Shown one piece after another: positions 1 through 7,633 of a DNA stretch of 25,082 bases. The notes under the pieces are model-generated. The model had not been told where the DNA came from. It saw nothing but the letters and a program-made list of their open reading frames with translations, and ran no database searches. Position 1 is the first letter of the stretch; every line of letters begins with the position of its first letter. Made by a program: the position numbers and the translations under genes. This stretch comes from Candidatus Aminicenantota bacterium (GTDB taxonomy: Bacteria > Acidobacteriota > Aminicenantia > UBA2199): the NCBI GenBank assembly GCA_023136725.1, contig JAGLQR010000002.1, forward strand, positions 1-25,082, read 5' to 3'.

Positions 1-875
1 GAATATTGGCAAATAAAAATTTTCCAGCTGAATTTATTTATAATAATCTGCTGATCCAGGTCAATGTTATAAACGCATCCTATAAATATGGAGTGAAGAA
101 ACTTCTTTTTCTTGGCAGTTCATGTATATATCCGAAGTTAGCTCCTCAACCGATGAAAGAAGATTTTTTGCTTAGCTCGGCACTTGAACCTACGAACGAA
201 GCGTATGCAATAGCGAAGATAGCCGGATTAAAAATGTGTCGCTACTATAATGAGCAATATGGAACAAATTCTATTTCAGTGATGCCCACGAACCTTTACG
301 GGCCGAATGACAATTATGATCTGGATAATTCTCATGTCCTTCCTGCACTTATCAGAAAATTCTTCCTTGCCGTATGCCTGGAAGATGGTGACTGGGAAAG
401 CATCAGAAAGGATATTAGTTTTTTCCCGATATCCGGACTGAATTCGGATTCAGATGAAAGTATGATACAGGAAGCTCTGAATAAGATAGGTATCAGCAGA
501 GACAAAGAAGGCAAAGTTACGATAAAACTCTGGGGGTCAGGGGAGCCGAAGAGAGAATTTCTCCATGTTGATGATCTGGCGGAAGCTGTAATCTTTCTCA
601 TGAATAATTATGATTATTCAGAGATTGGTGAAGTAATTAATATTGGATCAGGAAAAGATATTTCTATAAAGGAGCTTGCTGAAATAGTGAAGGTTGTGAC
701 TGGTTTTAAAGGCTTTTTGAAATGGGACAACTCCAAACCTGACGGGACTCCGAGAAAATTGCTGAATGTAAACAAAATAAAAAGACTTGGCTGGCAATTC
801 AGGATTTCACTTTTGGAAGGGTTAGGCCGAACATACAAAGAGTACAGGACCCTTATTAATGAAAGATCTGTTTGA
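1..875 (+). CDS. fcl: GDP-L-fucose synthase, 5'-truncated by window edge
   Basis: This enzyme converts GDP-4-keto-6-deoxy-mannose to GDP-L-fucose (epimerase/reductase) in the cytoplasm. The reading frame is already open at base 3 (ATA, then TTG at 6), so the TTG is an internal Leu and the N-terminal Rossmann glycine motif lies upstream of the window. Visible family signatures are the catalytic Ser in GSSCIYP, the YxxxK pair in EAYAIAK (Tyr codon at 204), the MPTNLYGPNDNY block, the NSHVLPALI block with its conserved His, and REFLHVDDLA. Between the HVLPALI helix and the KLWGSG strand there is an acidic insertion of about 45 residues (roughly 375-515). It is absent from the E. coli-length enzyme and resembles the long form I associate with Bacteroidetes-type Fcl. 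GDP-mannose 4,6-dehydratase would be expected just upstream. Family assignment is very secure. Confidence 0.95.
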   Translation, partial: ILANKNFPAEFIYNNLLIQVNVINASYKYGVKKLLFLGSSCIYPKLAPQPMKEDFLLSSALEPTNEAYAIAKIAGLKMCRYYNEQYGTNSISVMPTNLYGPNDNYDLDNSHVLPALIRKFFLAVCLEDGDWESIRKDISFFPISGLNSDSDESMIQEALNKIGISRDKEGKVTIKLWGSGEPKREFLHVDDLAEAVIFLMNNYDYSEIGEVINIGSGKDISIKELAEIVKVVTGFKGFLKWDNSKPDGTPRKLLNVNKIKRLGWQFRISLLEGLGRTYKEYRTLINERSV

Positions 876-960
876 ACGACTCTCTGATTTTGTTTATACA
901 GAAGTGAAAAGGAGATATTCCCAAATACCTGATGTCTCACTGGAATGGCAAAAGAAATGA
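859..960 (+). CDS. possible 33-codon mini-ORF bridging fcl and the sulfotransferase
   Basis: A short ORF starts at ATG 859, overlaps the end of fcl by 17 bases and ends with TGA at 958-960. An AGGA at 846-849 lies 9 bases upstream of its ATG. Its stop overlaps an in-frame ATG (957) of the next gene as ATGA, the coupling arrangement used at four other junctions here. The peptide starts MKDLFERLSDFVY and is charged, with no motif I recognise. It may be a leader that couples translation, a remnant of a lost gene, or chance. Nothing beyond position and the weak ribosome site supports it. Confidence 0.3.
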   Translation: MKDLFERLSDFVYTEVKRRYSQIPDVSLEWQKK

Positions 961-1811
961 TTAATTCCCCATTATTAATTCTTAAAAATAAGATCATTAA
1001 TGGTACAAGGTTAATGCTTGTTCATAAACTCCCCGGTATCGTTCCTTTCTTTATGGTAACGGAATATCCTAAATCAGGAGGCACCTGGCTGGGGCAATTG
1101 CTTTCAGGATATTTTAACATTCAATTTCCACAGAATACTTTTCCGAAAGTCGGGATGTCAATTGTACATGGACATTATCTCCCGTCCGGAACATCTGAAA
1201 AAATAAAGAAAATTTTCTGGCTGGTGCGGGACGGGAGAGATGTGATGGTATCATCATATTATTATTTTCTTATTCCGAATCGGGAAAACAGACAAAACCC
1301 AAAAGATATGAAATATTACAGAAGCCGGCTCCGTTTCAAAGATTTTGAAAATATCCGGGAAAATCTCCCTGAATATATTGAATTTTGTTTTACCCATAAG
1401 CCGTCATTATTTAATCGCTTTGCATTTGAAGGGAATTGGAGCAGTTTTAATAAAAAATGGCATGATTATGAACTGAAGCATGAAGCTGAAGGGAATATAA
1501 TGAAGATATCTTATGAGTCTCTGTTGAATGATACCGGGAAGGAACTGGCCCGGATGGTGAGATGGGTAACAGATGAAAAGATTGATCTTAAGAGGATCGG
1601 AGAAGTTGTTGTCAGGTACGGTTTCGAGGCCCAGTCCGGAAGAAAACCGGGTATAGAGGACAAAAACTCTTTTTTACGCAAGGGGATTTCAGGAGATTGG
1701 GAAAACAAGTTCTCTCGTGAAGCAGCAGAAATATTTGATCACTATGCCGGTGAGATGTTGATCGAAGAAGGATACGAAAAGAACAGAGAGTGGACTAAAG
1801 GAATAAAATGA
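945..1811 (+). CDS. PAPS-dependent sulfotransferase (sulfotransferase 1)
   Basis: This is a predicted cytoplasmic carbohydrate sulfotransferase that moves sulfate from PAPS to a hydroxyl. The 5'-phosphosulfate loop is clear at residues 41-49 (YPKSGGTWL). The 3'-phosphate binding stretch is at 95-104 (RDGRDVMVSS, Arg95 and the following Ser residues). The C-terminal RKGISGDWENKF is the typical sulfotransferase end motif. At 288 residues it is of normal family size, and of the three sulfotransferases here it matches the classic PF00685 pattern best. No upstream in-frame start exists, because a TGA lies at 930. ATG 945 has no obvious Shine-Dalgarno sequence. ATG 957 is an alternative that would overlap the stop of the mini-ORF as ATGA. 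The acceptor sugar cannot be read from sequence; the adjacent fucose synthase makes fucose one candidate (inference). Confidence 0.9.
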   Translation: MAKEMINSPLLILKNKIINGTRLMLVHKLPGIVPFFMVTEYPKSGGTWLGQLLSGYFNIQFPQNTFPKVGMSIVHGHYLPSGTSEKIKKIFWLVRDGRDVMVSSYYYFLIPNRENRQNPKDMKYYRSRLRFKDFENIRENLPEYIEFCFTHKPSLFNRFAFEGNWSSFNKKWHDYELKHEAEGNIMKISYESLLNDTGKELARMVRWVTDEKIDLKRIGEVVVRYGFEAQSGRKPGIEDKNSFLRKGISGDWENKFSREAAEIFDHYAGEMLIEEGYEKNREWTKGIK

Positions 1812-1839
1812 GAAAATCCGGATTCTGGTGGCAGGCAAT

Positions 1840-3081
1840 ATGATAAAAAGGGTATTGTCCACATCATTTCATTCGATAATTTCGAGGTTTTTTGTAACAG
1901 CCACAAACCTTTTTATAGTTTTCTTTGTTTCAAAAAATCTGGGCATAATCCAATTAGGTAGTTATGGAATTGTTTTCTTCTTCTTCATTTTCTTTGCAAC
2001 CACCTCATCTATGAGCTTATATCTGTTTTTCGGGAAGGAAATTGCCAGGTATGATAAAAAAACCATAGAAGAATTAAATATCATGAGTGAGTTTGTGTCA
2101 GTATCTCTTCTCGGGATATTACTTACAATTATTCTTCCGATCTTATTTTCCCTCCTTTATAATAAAATTGATATCTATTTGCTGATCCTGTCATCTGTTG
2201 CGGGATATTTCCATGGCGTTGAAAGGAATCTTGGAGGTATATTACTGGGTAAAGAGAGAATGCACCTTGAATCGTTCGGTTCTTTCATATCCTTTGTTTT
2301 TGTTGTAATCCCAATGGTCATGTTTGGAGATTATTTTCATTCGATCGAAATGATCTTTATTTTAAGGATTTTCGCTTTCTTAATTGCGATCCTTATAAAG
2401 CTATGGTTTCTGAGGGATCATTTCATCAATTTAAGGTTGAGTTTTAAATTGAAATTTTTCAAAGAGTCAAAATATTATTGGTTTGTGGGATTGTCAACTG
2501 TAGTTTTACGAGAGATCGATATATTGATACTTTCATTCTTTGTTGATAAATCACTATTAGGTGCATATTTTCTTGCTTTAAGGATCTATTACGCATTTGG
2601 AATTCTGGCTGAAGTTGTTTCATCCGGTCTCACTCCTTTCATTTCCAGATTTTATGTAGAAAGAGAGAGTGGGGGATTTAATAAATTTAACAAATATATG
2701 CTGGTAGTTTTCATGTTCTTCGCATTTGTATTCTCAGTTTCTCTCCTGTTGAGCAGGAATCTAATTGTAACAGTATTCTCTGTTGAGTTTCTTAGTGATG
2801 CCGGGAAATACCTTTTTTATCTCTCCTTCATCTTATTCTTCAGGTTTTTCTCATTTTCCACCGGAATAATTCTTACATCTGCTGATGCTCAGAGAATCAG
2901 GTTCAATATTATGTTCATTGCTTCAACAATGCTGATATTTCTTGATATTGTTCTCGGTTCTATTTTTAAGATAGCAGGGGTGATCATTTCAAGAGCAATT
3001 ATCGAATTATTTGTATTTTTTGTATTCGGGTATTTTGTAAATAAGATCATTTCCAAATATAATGTGGATAAACAGACATGA
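1840..3081 (+). CDS. wzx: Wzx-like polysaccharide flippase 1 (MOP superfamily)
   Basis: This is an integral inner-membrane protein, hydrophobic along almost its whole length and consistent with about 12 membrane segments. Its N-terminus (MIKRVLSTSFHSIISRFF, then SKNLGIIQLGSYGI) has the layout of oligosaccharide-lipid flippases: a basic/amphipathic start, a first helix, and a LG..Q.G.YG-like turn. It would flip undecaprenyl-linked repeat units to the periplasm. I chose ATG 1840 (413 residues). In-frame GTG 1828 would add four residues. ATG 1840 overlaps the stop of an 11-codon mini-ORF (1808-1843) as ATGA, and an AGG sits just upstream. The gene's own stop overlaps the next start as ATGA. It shares only the general fold pattern with the second flippase at 6318, so it is not a recent duplicate by eye. 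Confidence 0.85.
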   Translation: MIKRVLSTSFHSIISRFFVTATNLFIVFFVSKNLGIIQLGSYGIVFFFFIFFATTSSMSLYLFFGKEIARYDKKTIEELNIMSEFVSVSLLGILLTIILPILFSLLYNKIDIYLLILSSVAGYFHGVERNLGGILLGKERMHLESFGSFISFVFVVIPMVMFGDYFHSIEMIFILRIFAFLIAILIKLWFLRDHFINLRLSFKLKFFKESKYYWFVGLSTVVLREIDILILSFFVDKSLLGAYFLALRIYYAFGILAEVVSSGLTPFISRFYVERESGGFNKFNKYMLVVFMFFAFVFSVSLLLSRNLIVTVFSVEFLSDAGKYLFYLSFILFFRFFSFSTGIILTSADAQRIRFNIMFIASTMLIFLDIVLGSIFKIAGVIISRAIIELFVFFVFGYFVNKIISKYNVDKQT

Positions 3082-4253
3082 AGATCCTGATTGTACACAA
3101 TAAATATCAATTGAGGAGTGGTGAAGAGAAGGTCCTTGAAAATGAGAGCCGGTTATTAAAAGAACATGGACATAAAGTTGATTTTGTAATTTTTGATAAT
3201 CGTAGTATTAATTCAAAATTTTCGAAGATTAGAACAGGGTTTTTCAGCTTCTATAACCCTGCTTCTGCTAAATTGATCAGAAAGAAAATAGCCATATTAA
3301 AACCGGATGTGATCCATGTTCATAACTTCTTCCCTATCCTTTCTCCATCGGTATTTTTCAGAAAAACCCGTGGAAATATACCGGTGATTATGACTATCCA
3401 TAATTACAGATTGATTTGTGCAAATGCAGTCCTTTTCAGGAAAAATCAAATTTGTACAAAATGTGTCAGAAAAAGGTTCCCGATTCATGGGATAGTTTTC
3501 AGGTGTTACCGTAATTCTTTTCTCCAGACGCTAAATCTTGTACTTTTAACAGCAGGGCATAATTTTATCGGAACATGGAGAAAGAAAATTGACCGATTCA
3601 TAGCTCTGACAGAATTTCAAAGGAATACAATTTTAAATTCCAGTTTAAATCTGAAAGATCATCAGATAATAGTGAAACCGAATTTCTCTTATGATAAAGG
3701 GTTGGGCAACATTAGCAAAGATGATTATTTTATATATTTAGGAAGGCTTGAATTGGATAAAGGGATTGATACGCTTTTATCTGCTTTTGAAGGTACTGAG
3801 TATAAATTAAAAATTTTTGGTGGCGGGTCGATGGCAAAGGTTGTTACTGATATCTGCAATGAAAACAATAATATGGATTTCTTTGGATTTAAAGATTCTG
3901 AACATGTACTGGAGCAATTGAAATTTGCAAAAGGATTGATCTTCCCATCCAACAACTTTGAGGGATTTCCCATGGCAATCTCCGAAGCTTTCTCATGCGG
4001 GACACCTGTGATTACTTCTGATATCGGCAGCCAGGCGGAGATTATCACTGATGGTTTTAACGGTCTGCATTTCAGGATAAATGATCCGGAAGATCTAAGG
4101 GAAAAAATTGAAATTTTATCAAATACTACTGACAATCTGTTTAATATAAATGCCCGCAAAACATATGAAAAGCTTTATAATGATAAAAGAAATTACGAAT
4201 CTCTTGTCAATATCTATAGAGAATTGTTAGTGTCTGACTCCGATTTAAATTAA
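3078..4253 (+). CDS. GT4-family glycosyltransferase A
   Basis: This is a retaining GT-B glycosyltransferase acting at the cytoplasmic face of the membrane on lipid-linked intermediates. The N-terminal domain opens with MKILIVHNKYQLRSGEEKVL, typical of the GT4 acceptor domain. It carries DVIHVHNFFPILSP and a four-cysteine patch (ICTKC...FRCYRN) seen in some GT4 enzymes. The C-terminal nucleotide-sugar domain starts near YLGRLELDKGIDTLL. The E-x7-E motif is Glu295 and Glu303 (EGFPMAISE), followed by SCGTPVITSD. Length is 391 residues, normal for the family. ATG 3078 overlaps the flippase stop (ATGA), implying translational coupling. The gene closes the first block; the 192-base gap follows. Donor and acceptor sugars cannot be assigned. 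Confidence 0.9.
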   Translation: MKILIVHNKYQLRSGEEKVLENESRLLKEHGHKVDFVIFDNRSINSKFSKIRTGFFSFYNPASAKLIRKKIAILKPDVIHVHNFFPILSPSVFFRKTRGNIPVIMTIHNYRLICANAVLFRKNQICTKCVRKRFPIHGIVFRCYRNSFLQTLNLVLLTAGHNFIGTWRKKIDRFIALTEFQRNTILNSSLNLKDHQIIVKPNFSYDKGLGNISKDDYFIYLGRLELDKGIDTLLSAFEGTEYKLKIFGGGSMAKVVTDICNENNNMDFFGFKDSEHVLEQLKFAKGLIFPSNNFEGFPMAISEAFSCGTPVITSDIGSQAEIITDGFNGLHFRINDPEDLREKIEILSNTTDNLFNINARKTYEKLYNDKRNYESLVNIYRELLVSDSDLN

Positions 4254-4445
4254 GGAATTACAACCAGTATGATTTTTTTATCTGCCTATGCTAGGATACT
4301 ACCTATATAGATGATAATTTTTGATTTCCTGATATTATGTTGCAGTTTGTTATCAGTTTATTACGGGAGCCTGCAAAACCCGGATTGTTTATATTGAAGT
4401 ATTTTAATTAAATATTGGAAATAGTTAAGTTTTAAGGGAGATGAA
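4254..4445 (+). other. 192-base intergenic gap, possible internal promoter/leader
   Basis: This is the longest non-coding stretch in the window and is AT-rich. No gene, clear terminator or JUMPstart/ops-like element is visible. It contains AT-rich blocks such as TTTTAATTAAATATT at about 4402-4416. A poor -35/-10 pairing can be drawn there, but nothing convincing. A 4-bp inverted repeat (CGGG 4364-4367 with CCCG 4379-4382) is too weak to be a terminator. Because the next gene has the best ribosome site of the locus, an internal transcription start here is reasonable but unproven. Confidence 0.45.
4434..4440 (+). promoter_or_regulatory. strong ribosome binding site for the Wzz-like gene
   Basis: The sequence AAGGGAG lies five bases upstream of ATG 4446. 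It is the clearest Shine-Dalgarno match in the window and fixes that start over other nearby ATGs (4441 is out of frame). Confidence 0.75.
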
Positions 4446-5405
4446 ATGGAGTCGCAAAGTAATTTTGGTGAATCGATGGATATTTTTGATGCGTTTGAAT
4501 TATTTTGGAAGAAAAAATGGGTGATACTGCTCCCTGCTTTAATTGCAGGGATTTTTGTTCTCTTATACTTAAAAATAATCCCGCAGAATAGATTTCTTAT
4601 CCTTAATGTTGATACGGCCGATATTCTTATGTTGGAGAACAAAGATAGTAAAAAATATTTTTCTATTCGGGATTATAACGAATTAAATAAGATCGAAGAA
4701 TATGATCTGGCGATAAAGGGAAAAATCGGATCTAGGAATATCTTGTTGGAAAAGCAATTCATTGATTCAATTATTGTTAAGAAAAAAATCGGATCCGATG
4801 ATACTCCTGATGGGTTTGTTTCTGATTTTTTTTCACAGCTCGAGAAAAAATATTTTGAAATGTTTATAACAAAGTTGAAGATCAGGTTAATGTCAAATCA
4901 GGAAATTATTTTCAGGAAGGGATTAAACTTAAAGGACCTTGAGAGTAAAATTAAAACGATAGAAAAATATTCCATGAACAGCAGTAAAATATTTATTTCA
5001 AATAATATAGTTGATCCGGTATTTCTACCTCCCTTGCAGCTGATGAATGGATACAAAATAAAAAGTGATTTTTTAAGATACGAAATAAACAATCTTACAG
5101 AGCAGGATCTCTTGATCAACGAATTGTTAATTAAGATAGAAAAGGATAGAATTGAAACCTTCAGAAAATTATTTAAAATAAAGGGGATAGTTAATTATAA
5201 AAGATTATATTCAAGGCAAGAATTTATTCCTGAAAAAGCAGATCTTTTAATTAGCAAATACAAAAATGAAATTCAGCTGAAAAATAGTGCTGATAATTAT
5301 TTAAAATTTACAATTCTTGTTTTTATGTTTGTTTTTGCACTTCAAATTTTTATAGTTTTATTTTCTGGAATGATAAGGTTAAATAAAGAGATGATAAGTA
5401 AATGA
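4446..5405 (+). CDS. wzz: Wzz-like polysaccharide co-polymerase (chain length determinant)
   Basis: The topology is that of a PCP protein. A short cytoplasmic N-terminus (MDIFDAFELFWKKKW) is followed by one membrane helix at about residues 26-45. A long charged periplasmic domain with helical, Lys/Glu-rich stretches comes next, then a second membrane helix at about 288-309 and a short basic tail. These proteins set the length of Wzy products. At 319 residues it is the size of a classic Wzz. It has no appended tyrosine kinase, and I do not see the usual proline-rich motif before the second helix, so it is a divergent member. The coding sequence is very AT-rich. It starts from ATG 4446 with a strong ribosome site, and its stop overlaps the next start as ATGA. 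The call rests on topology and context more than on motifs. Confidence 0.7.
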   Translation: MESQSNFGESMDIFDAFELFWKKKWVILLPALIAGIFVLLYLKIIPQNRFLILNVDTADILMLENKDSKKYFSIRDYNELNKIEEYDLAIKGKIGSRNILLEKQFIDSIIVKKKIGSDDTPDGFVSDFFSQLEKKYFEMFITKLKIRLMSNQEIIFRKGLNLKDLESKIKTIEKYSMNSSKIFISNNIVDPVFLPPLQLMNGYKIKSDFLRYEINNLTEQDLLINELLIKIEKDRIETFRKLFKIKGIVNYKRLYSRQEFIPEKADLLISKYKNEIQLKNSADNYLKFTILVFMFVFALQIFIVLFSGMIRLNKEMISK

Positions 5406-6277
5406 CAAAATCTATATTTGTCGTTGGCAAGAACAGATCGGGAACAAAATGGTTGAGCAATATCCTTTTAAACCATGAGAAAATAACAGGAGTTCAAGGT
5501 CAATTCCATGCCGGGATCTTAGAGTCAAATATTCTTAATGATATAAGTTTATCTTTTGGAACCCTGAATGATATTGACAACTATATAGGGTTTACAGAAT
5601 GGTTTTCAGCTACTGATTATTTTGAAATAACAGGTATAAAAAAGAGTTTTTTATATAAAAAACATTATTTATGTTATTACGATTTGTTTAACGAACTCAT
5701 GAATGAGTTTTGCCGAAAGGAAAATATCGAATCTTGGCTTCAAAAAATTAACAGTCTGAAACTTCCTGAAATTTATACATTTTTTAAGAGTTCAAAATTT
5801 ATAATTATAGAAAGAGAACTGATCGGAAATATTGGCTCTGCCTGGTTTCTACAATTACAAAATTCAGGAAAAAGTTCACTATTTCGAGAAACGTATTTAT
5901 ATGCACTGACAAAAAAAATTCATAAGAAACTGAGAAAAAATAATAATGTTTTTTTTCTGAAATATTCAGACCTCATGGAACAGCCTGAAGAAATCTTAAA
6001 AAAACTATGCAGGTTCCTTGATGTTTCATATTCTACAGATCTGCAGGTAGTTAAATTTGAAAGGAATACAAGCTATAAAAAGGGGGAAAAAAAACTTGGA
6101 ACAAAAAAGATCATTTTGATTAAAATATATTATTTTTTATTGATGAACATTCCATATTTTGTTTTGAGATGGGTCTATTCTTTAATAACAATGATAAAAA
6201 GAACTCAAAGAAACAATCGATTTTATACTATACCGGGGACATTCTCCGGATCGTATAAAAAATTAAAAAAAAAGTAG
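5402..6277 (+). CDS. divergent sulfotransferase-family protein (sulfotransferase 2)
   Basis: The N-terminus reads IFVVGKNRSGTKWLSNIL, a P-loop-like 5'-phosphosulfate binding motif (Gly9 to Trp17) of the sulfotransferase superfamily. Near residues 187-208, YSDLMEQPEEILKKLCRFLDV matches the conserved 'Y.DL...P...L..L..FL' region of the Sulfotransfer_3 type. The usual R-D-x-R-D 3'-phosphate motif is not present in clear form; FIIIERELIGNIGSAW occupies that place. The C-terminus carries a hydrophobic stretch at about 236-264, possibly a membrane-associated helix, then a basic tail. Base composition is very AT-rich (one sampled 60-base row from 5641 has 11 G+C). Start 5402 overlaps the Wzz-like stop. 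It probably sulfates the same glycan at another position, but a different transferase role is possible. Confidence 0.72.
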   Translation: MTKSIFVVGKNRSGTKWLSNILLNHEKITGVQGQFHAGILESNILNDISLSFGTLNDIDNYIGFTEWFSATDYFEITGIKKSFLYKKHYLCYYDLFNELMNEFCRKENIESWLQKINSLKLPEIYTFFKSSKFIIIERELIGNIGSAWFLQLQNSGKSSLFRETYLYALTKKIHKKLRKNNNVFFLKYSDLMEQPEEILKKLCRFLDVSYSTDLQVVKFERNTSYKKGEKKLGTKKIILIKIYYFLLMNIPYFVLRWVYSLITMIKRTQRNNRFYTIPGTFSGSYKKLKKK

Positions 6278-6317
6278 ATGTTTCAGGTCATTTCCGTCGA
6301 TTAGTGAAGAAAGCAAA

Positions 6318-7628
6318 GTGAAAGTGTTAAAAATTTTAAATAAAATTAGTGGTGATGATAACCTTTCCTTTTTAAGTAAGGGGATAGTTATCTCATTCGG
6401 GTCGCAGGGACTTGCTTTTGTGTTAAGCACTTTCCTGCACATATTTATTGCAAGGACAGCAGGCCCGGAAAATTATGGGATTTATGCTTATGCAGTTTCC
6501 TGGACATTATTATTTGCCATGATGTCAAAATTTGGTTTTGTCCCTTCTGTTTTAAGATTTGTCGCTTCATATGAAGCAAATGGTAAATGGGGGCTTTTGA
6601 AAGGGATAATTATCAAAAGTCATCAAATCTCATTTGCTCTTAATATTGTTTTCGGATCGATCTCATTTATAATCCTTTTAATTGTAAGAAAGGAAATCGG
6701 TGTTAGTATTTCAAATGTTCTTTTAGTTTCAATATTGCTGGGGACAGGAATGACACATCTTCAGATTATTGCATCTTCACTTCTGAGCCTCAGGAAGGTT
6801 TTTTTATCAAAGCTTGTGACACCGGTTCTTCGCCCTTTAATTCTATTCATTTTTGCCGGAGGATTCCTGTTTCTCAGAGGTGATAAGATCACCGGACTGG
6901 AAATTATTACATTTGATGTTATAACTCACTTTATTCTGATCCTTATCGGGGCTGTATTCCTTTACAGGAACGTTCCTGTTATGGTCAGATCAGTTAAAGC
7001 TGAGTTTGCTACAAAGGTATGGATAAAGGTTACTTTTCCATTATTTCTTTTATCAGCATTACATCTGGTTATTGCTCAAACCGATATAATAATGGTGGGC
7101 TCATTATCGGGATTAAAAGATGCAGGTATTTATAATGCTGTTGTAAAGCTCTGCTTTATAATAACATTTTCTCTGATCTCTGTTAATTCAGTAATCGCAC
7201 CATTGATATCAAGATTTTATTCTCTAGGGAAGAGTGATGAGATAAAAAAAATATTCAGGTTTACCAGGGTATTACTGGCAATGATCTCACTTCCGCTTGG
7301 AGCATTTTTATTTTTGCTCAGTGATTTTTGTTTGTCAGTTTTCGGGGATATTTTTATAAACGGGAGCACTTCATTAAAAATAATGGTTATTGGCAAACTG
7401 GTGACTGTAATAGCTGGGCCTATCGGTTTTTTATACTCAATGACCGGTCATCATAATTCTGCTTTAAAAGTGTTCGGAATTTCTGCAATAATGAATATTG
7501 CTTTAAATTTTATTTTTATCAGATTATGGGGGATGGACGGAGCTGCACTTGCTTCAACAATCACTATTATTTTTTGGAATCTCACATTAATATTCCTTTC
7601 GAAAAAGAAATTCGGATTTAGTATTTAG
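6318..7628 (+). CDS. wzx: Wzx-like polysaccharide flippase 2
   Basis: This 436-residue membrane protein has repeated hydrophobic helices consistent with the MOP/polysaccharide transporter family. The start region (LSFLSKGIVISFGSQGLAF, then ARTAGPENYGIYAYAVSW) is the typical flippase first helix and 'G.e.yGiy' turn. A central SALHLVIAQTDIIMVGSLSG matches the mid-protein repeat start common in this family, and TGHHNSALKV the region before the last helices. The start is GTG 6318; no in-frame ATG lies upstream. It is the second flippase of the window and heads the block that ends with the Wzy-like polymerase, so the two may serve one repeat unit (inference). Confidence 0.88.
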   Translation: MKVLKILNKISGDDNLSFLSKGIVISFGSQGLAFVLSTFLHIFIARTAGPENYGIYAYAVSWTLLFAMMSKFGFVPSVLRFVASYEANGKWGLLKGIIIKSHQISFALNIVFGSISFIILLIVRKEIGVSISNVLLVSILLGTGMTHLQIIASSLLSLRKVFLSKLVTPVLRPLILFIFAGGFLFLRGDKITGLEIITFDVITHFILILIGAVFLYRNVPVMVRSVKAEFATKVWIKVTFPLFLLSALHLVIAQTDIIMVGSLSGLKDAGIYNAVVKLCFIITFSLISVNSVIAPLISRFYSLGKSDEIKKIFRFTRVLLAMISLPLGAFLFLLSDFCLSVFGDIFINGSTSLKIMVIGKLVTVIAGPIGFLYSMTGHHNSALKVFGISAIMNIALNFIFIRLWGMDGAALASTITIIFWNLTLIFLSKKKFGFSI

Positions 7629-7633
7629 AAAAC

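Noticed and set aside
6..8. TTG as start codon of the fucose synthase
   Set aside because: The frame is open upstream to the window edge and the Leu aligns inside the family sequence; the gene is simply cut by the window.
614..997. 127-codon ORF on the minus strand
   Set aside because: It is antisense to the well-supported fucose synthase and shows no family motif; a shadow frame.
3725..4159. 144-codon ORF on the minus strand
   Set aside because: Lies wholly inside the donor domain of GT4 A, antisense, with no recognisable motif.
4364..4382. Inverted repeat CGGG/CCCG in the intergenic gap as a terminator
   Set aside because: Only four base pairs with an 11-base loop and no U run directly after it.
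6087..6273. A8/A9 runs in sulfotransferase 2 as phase-variation switches
   Set aside because: A and T runs of eight or nine occur in many genes of the window and reflect composition; the A9 run is at the very 3' end of the gene.
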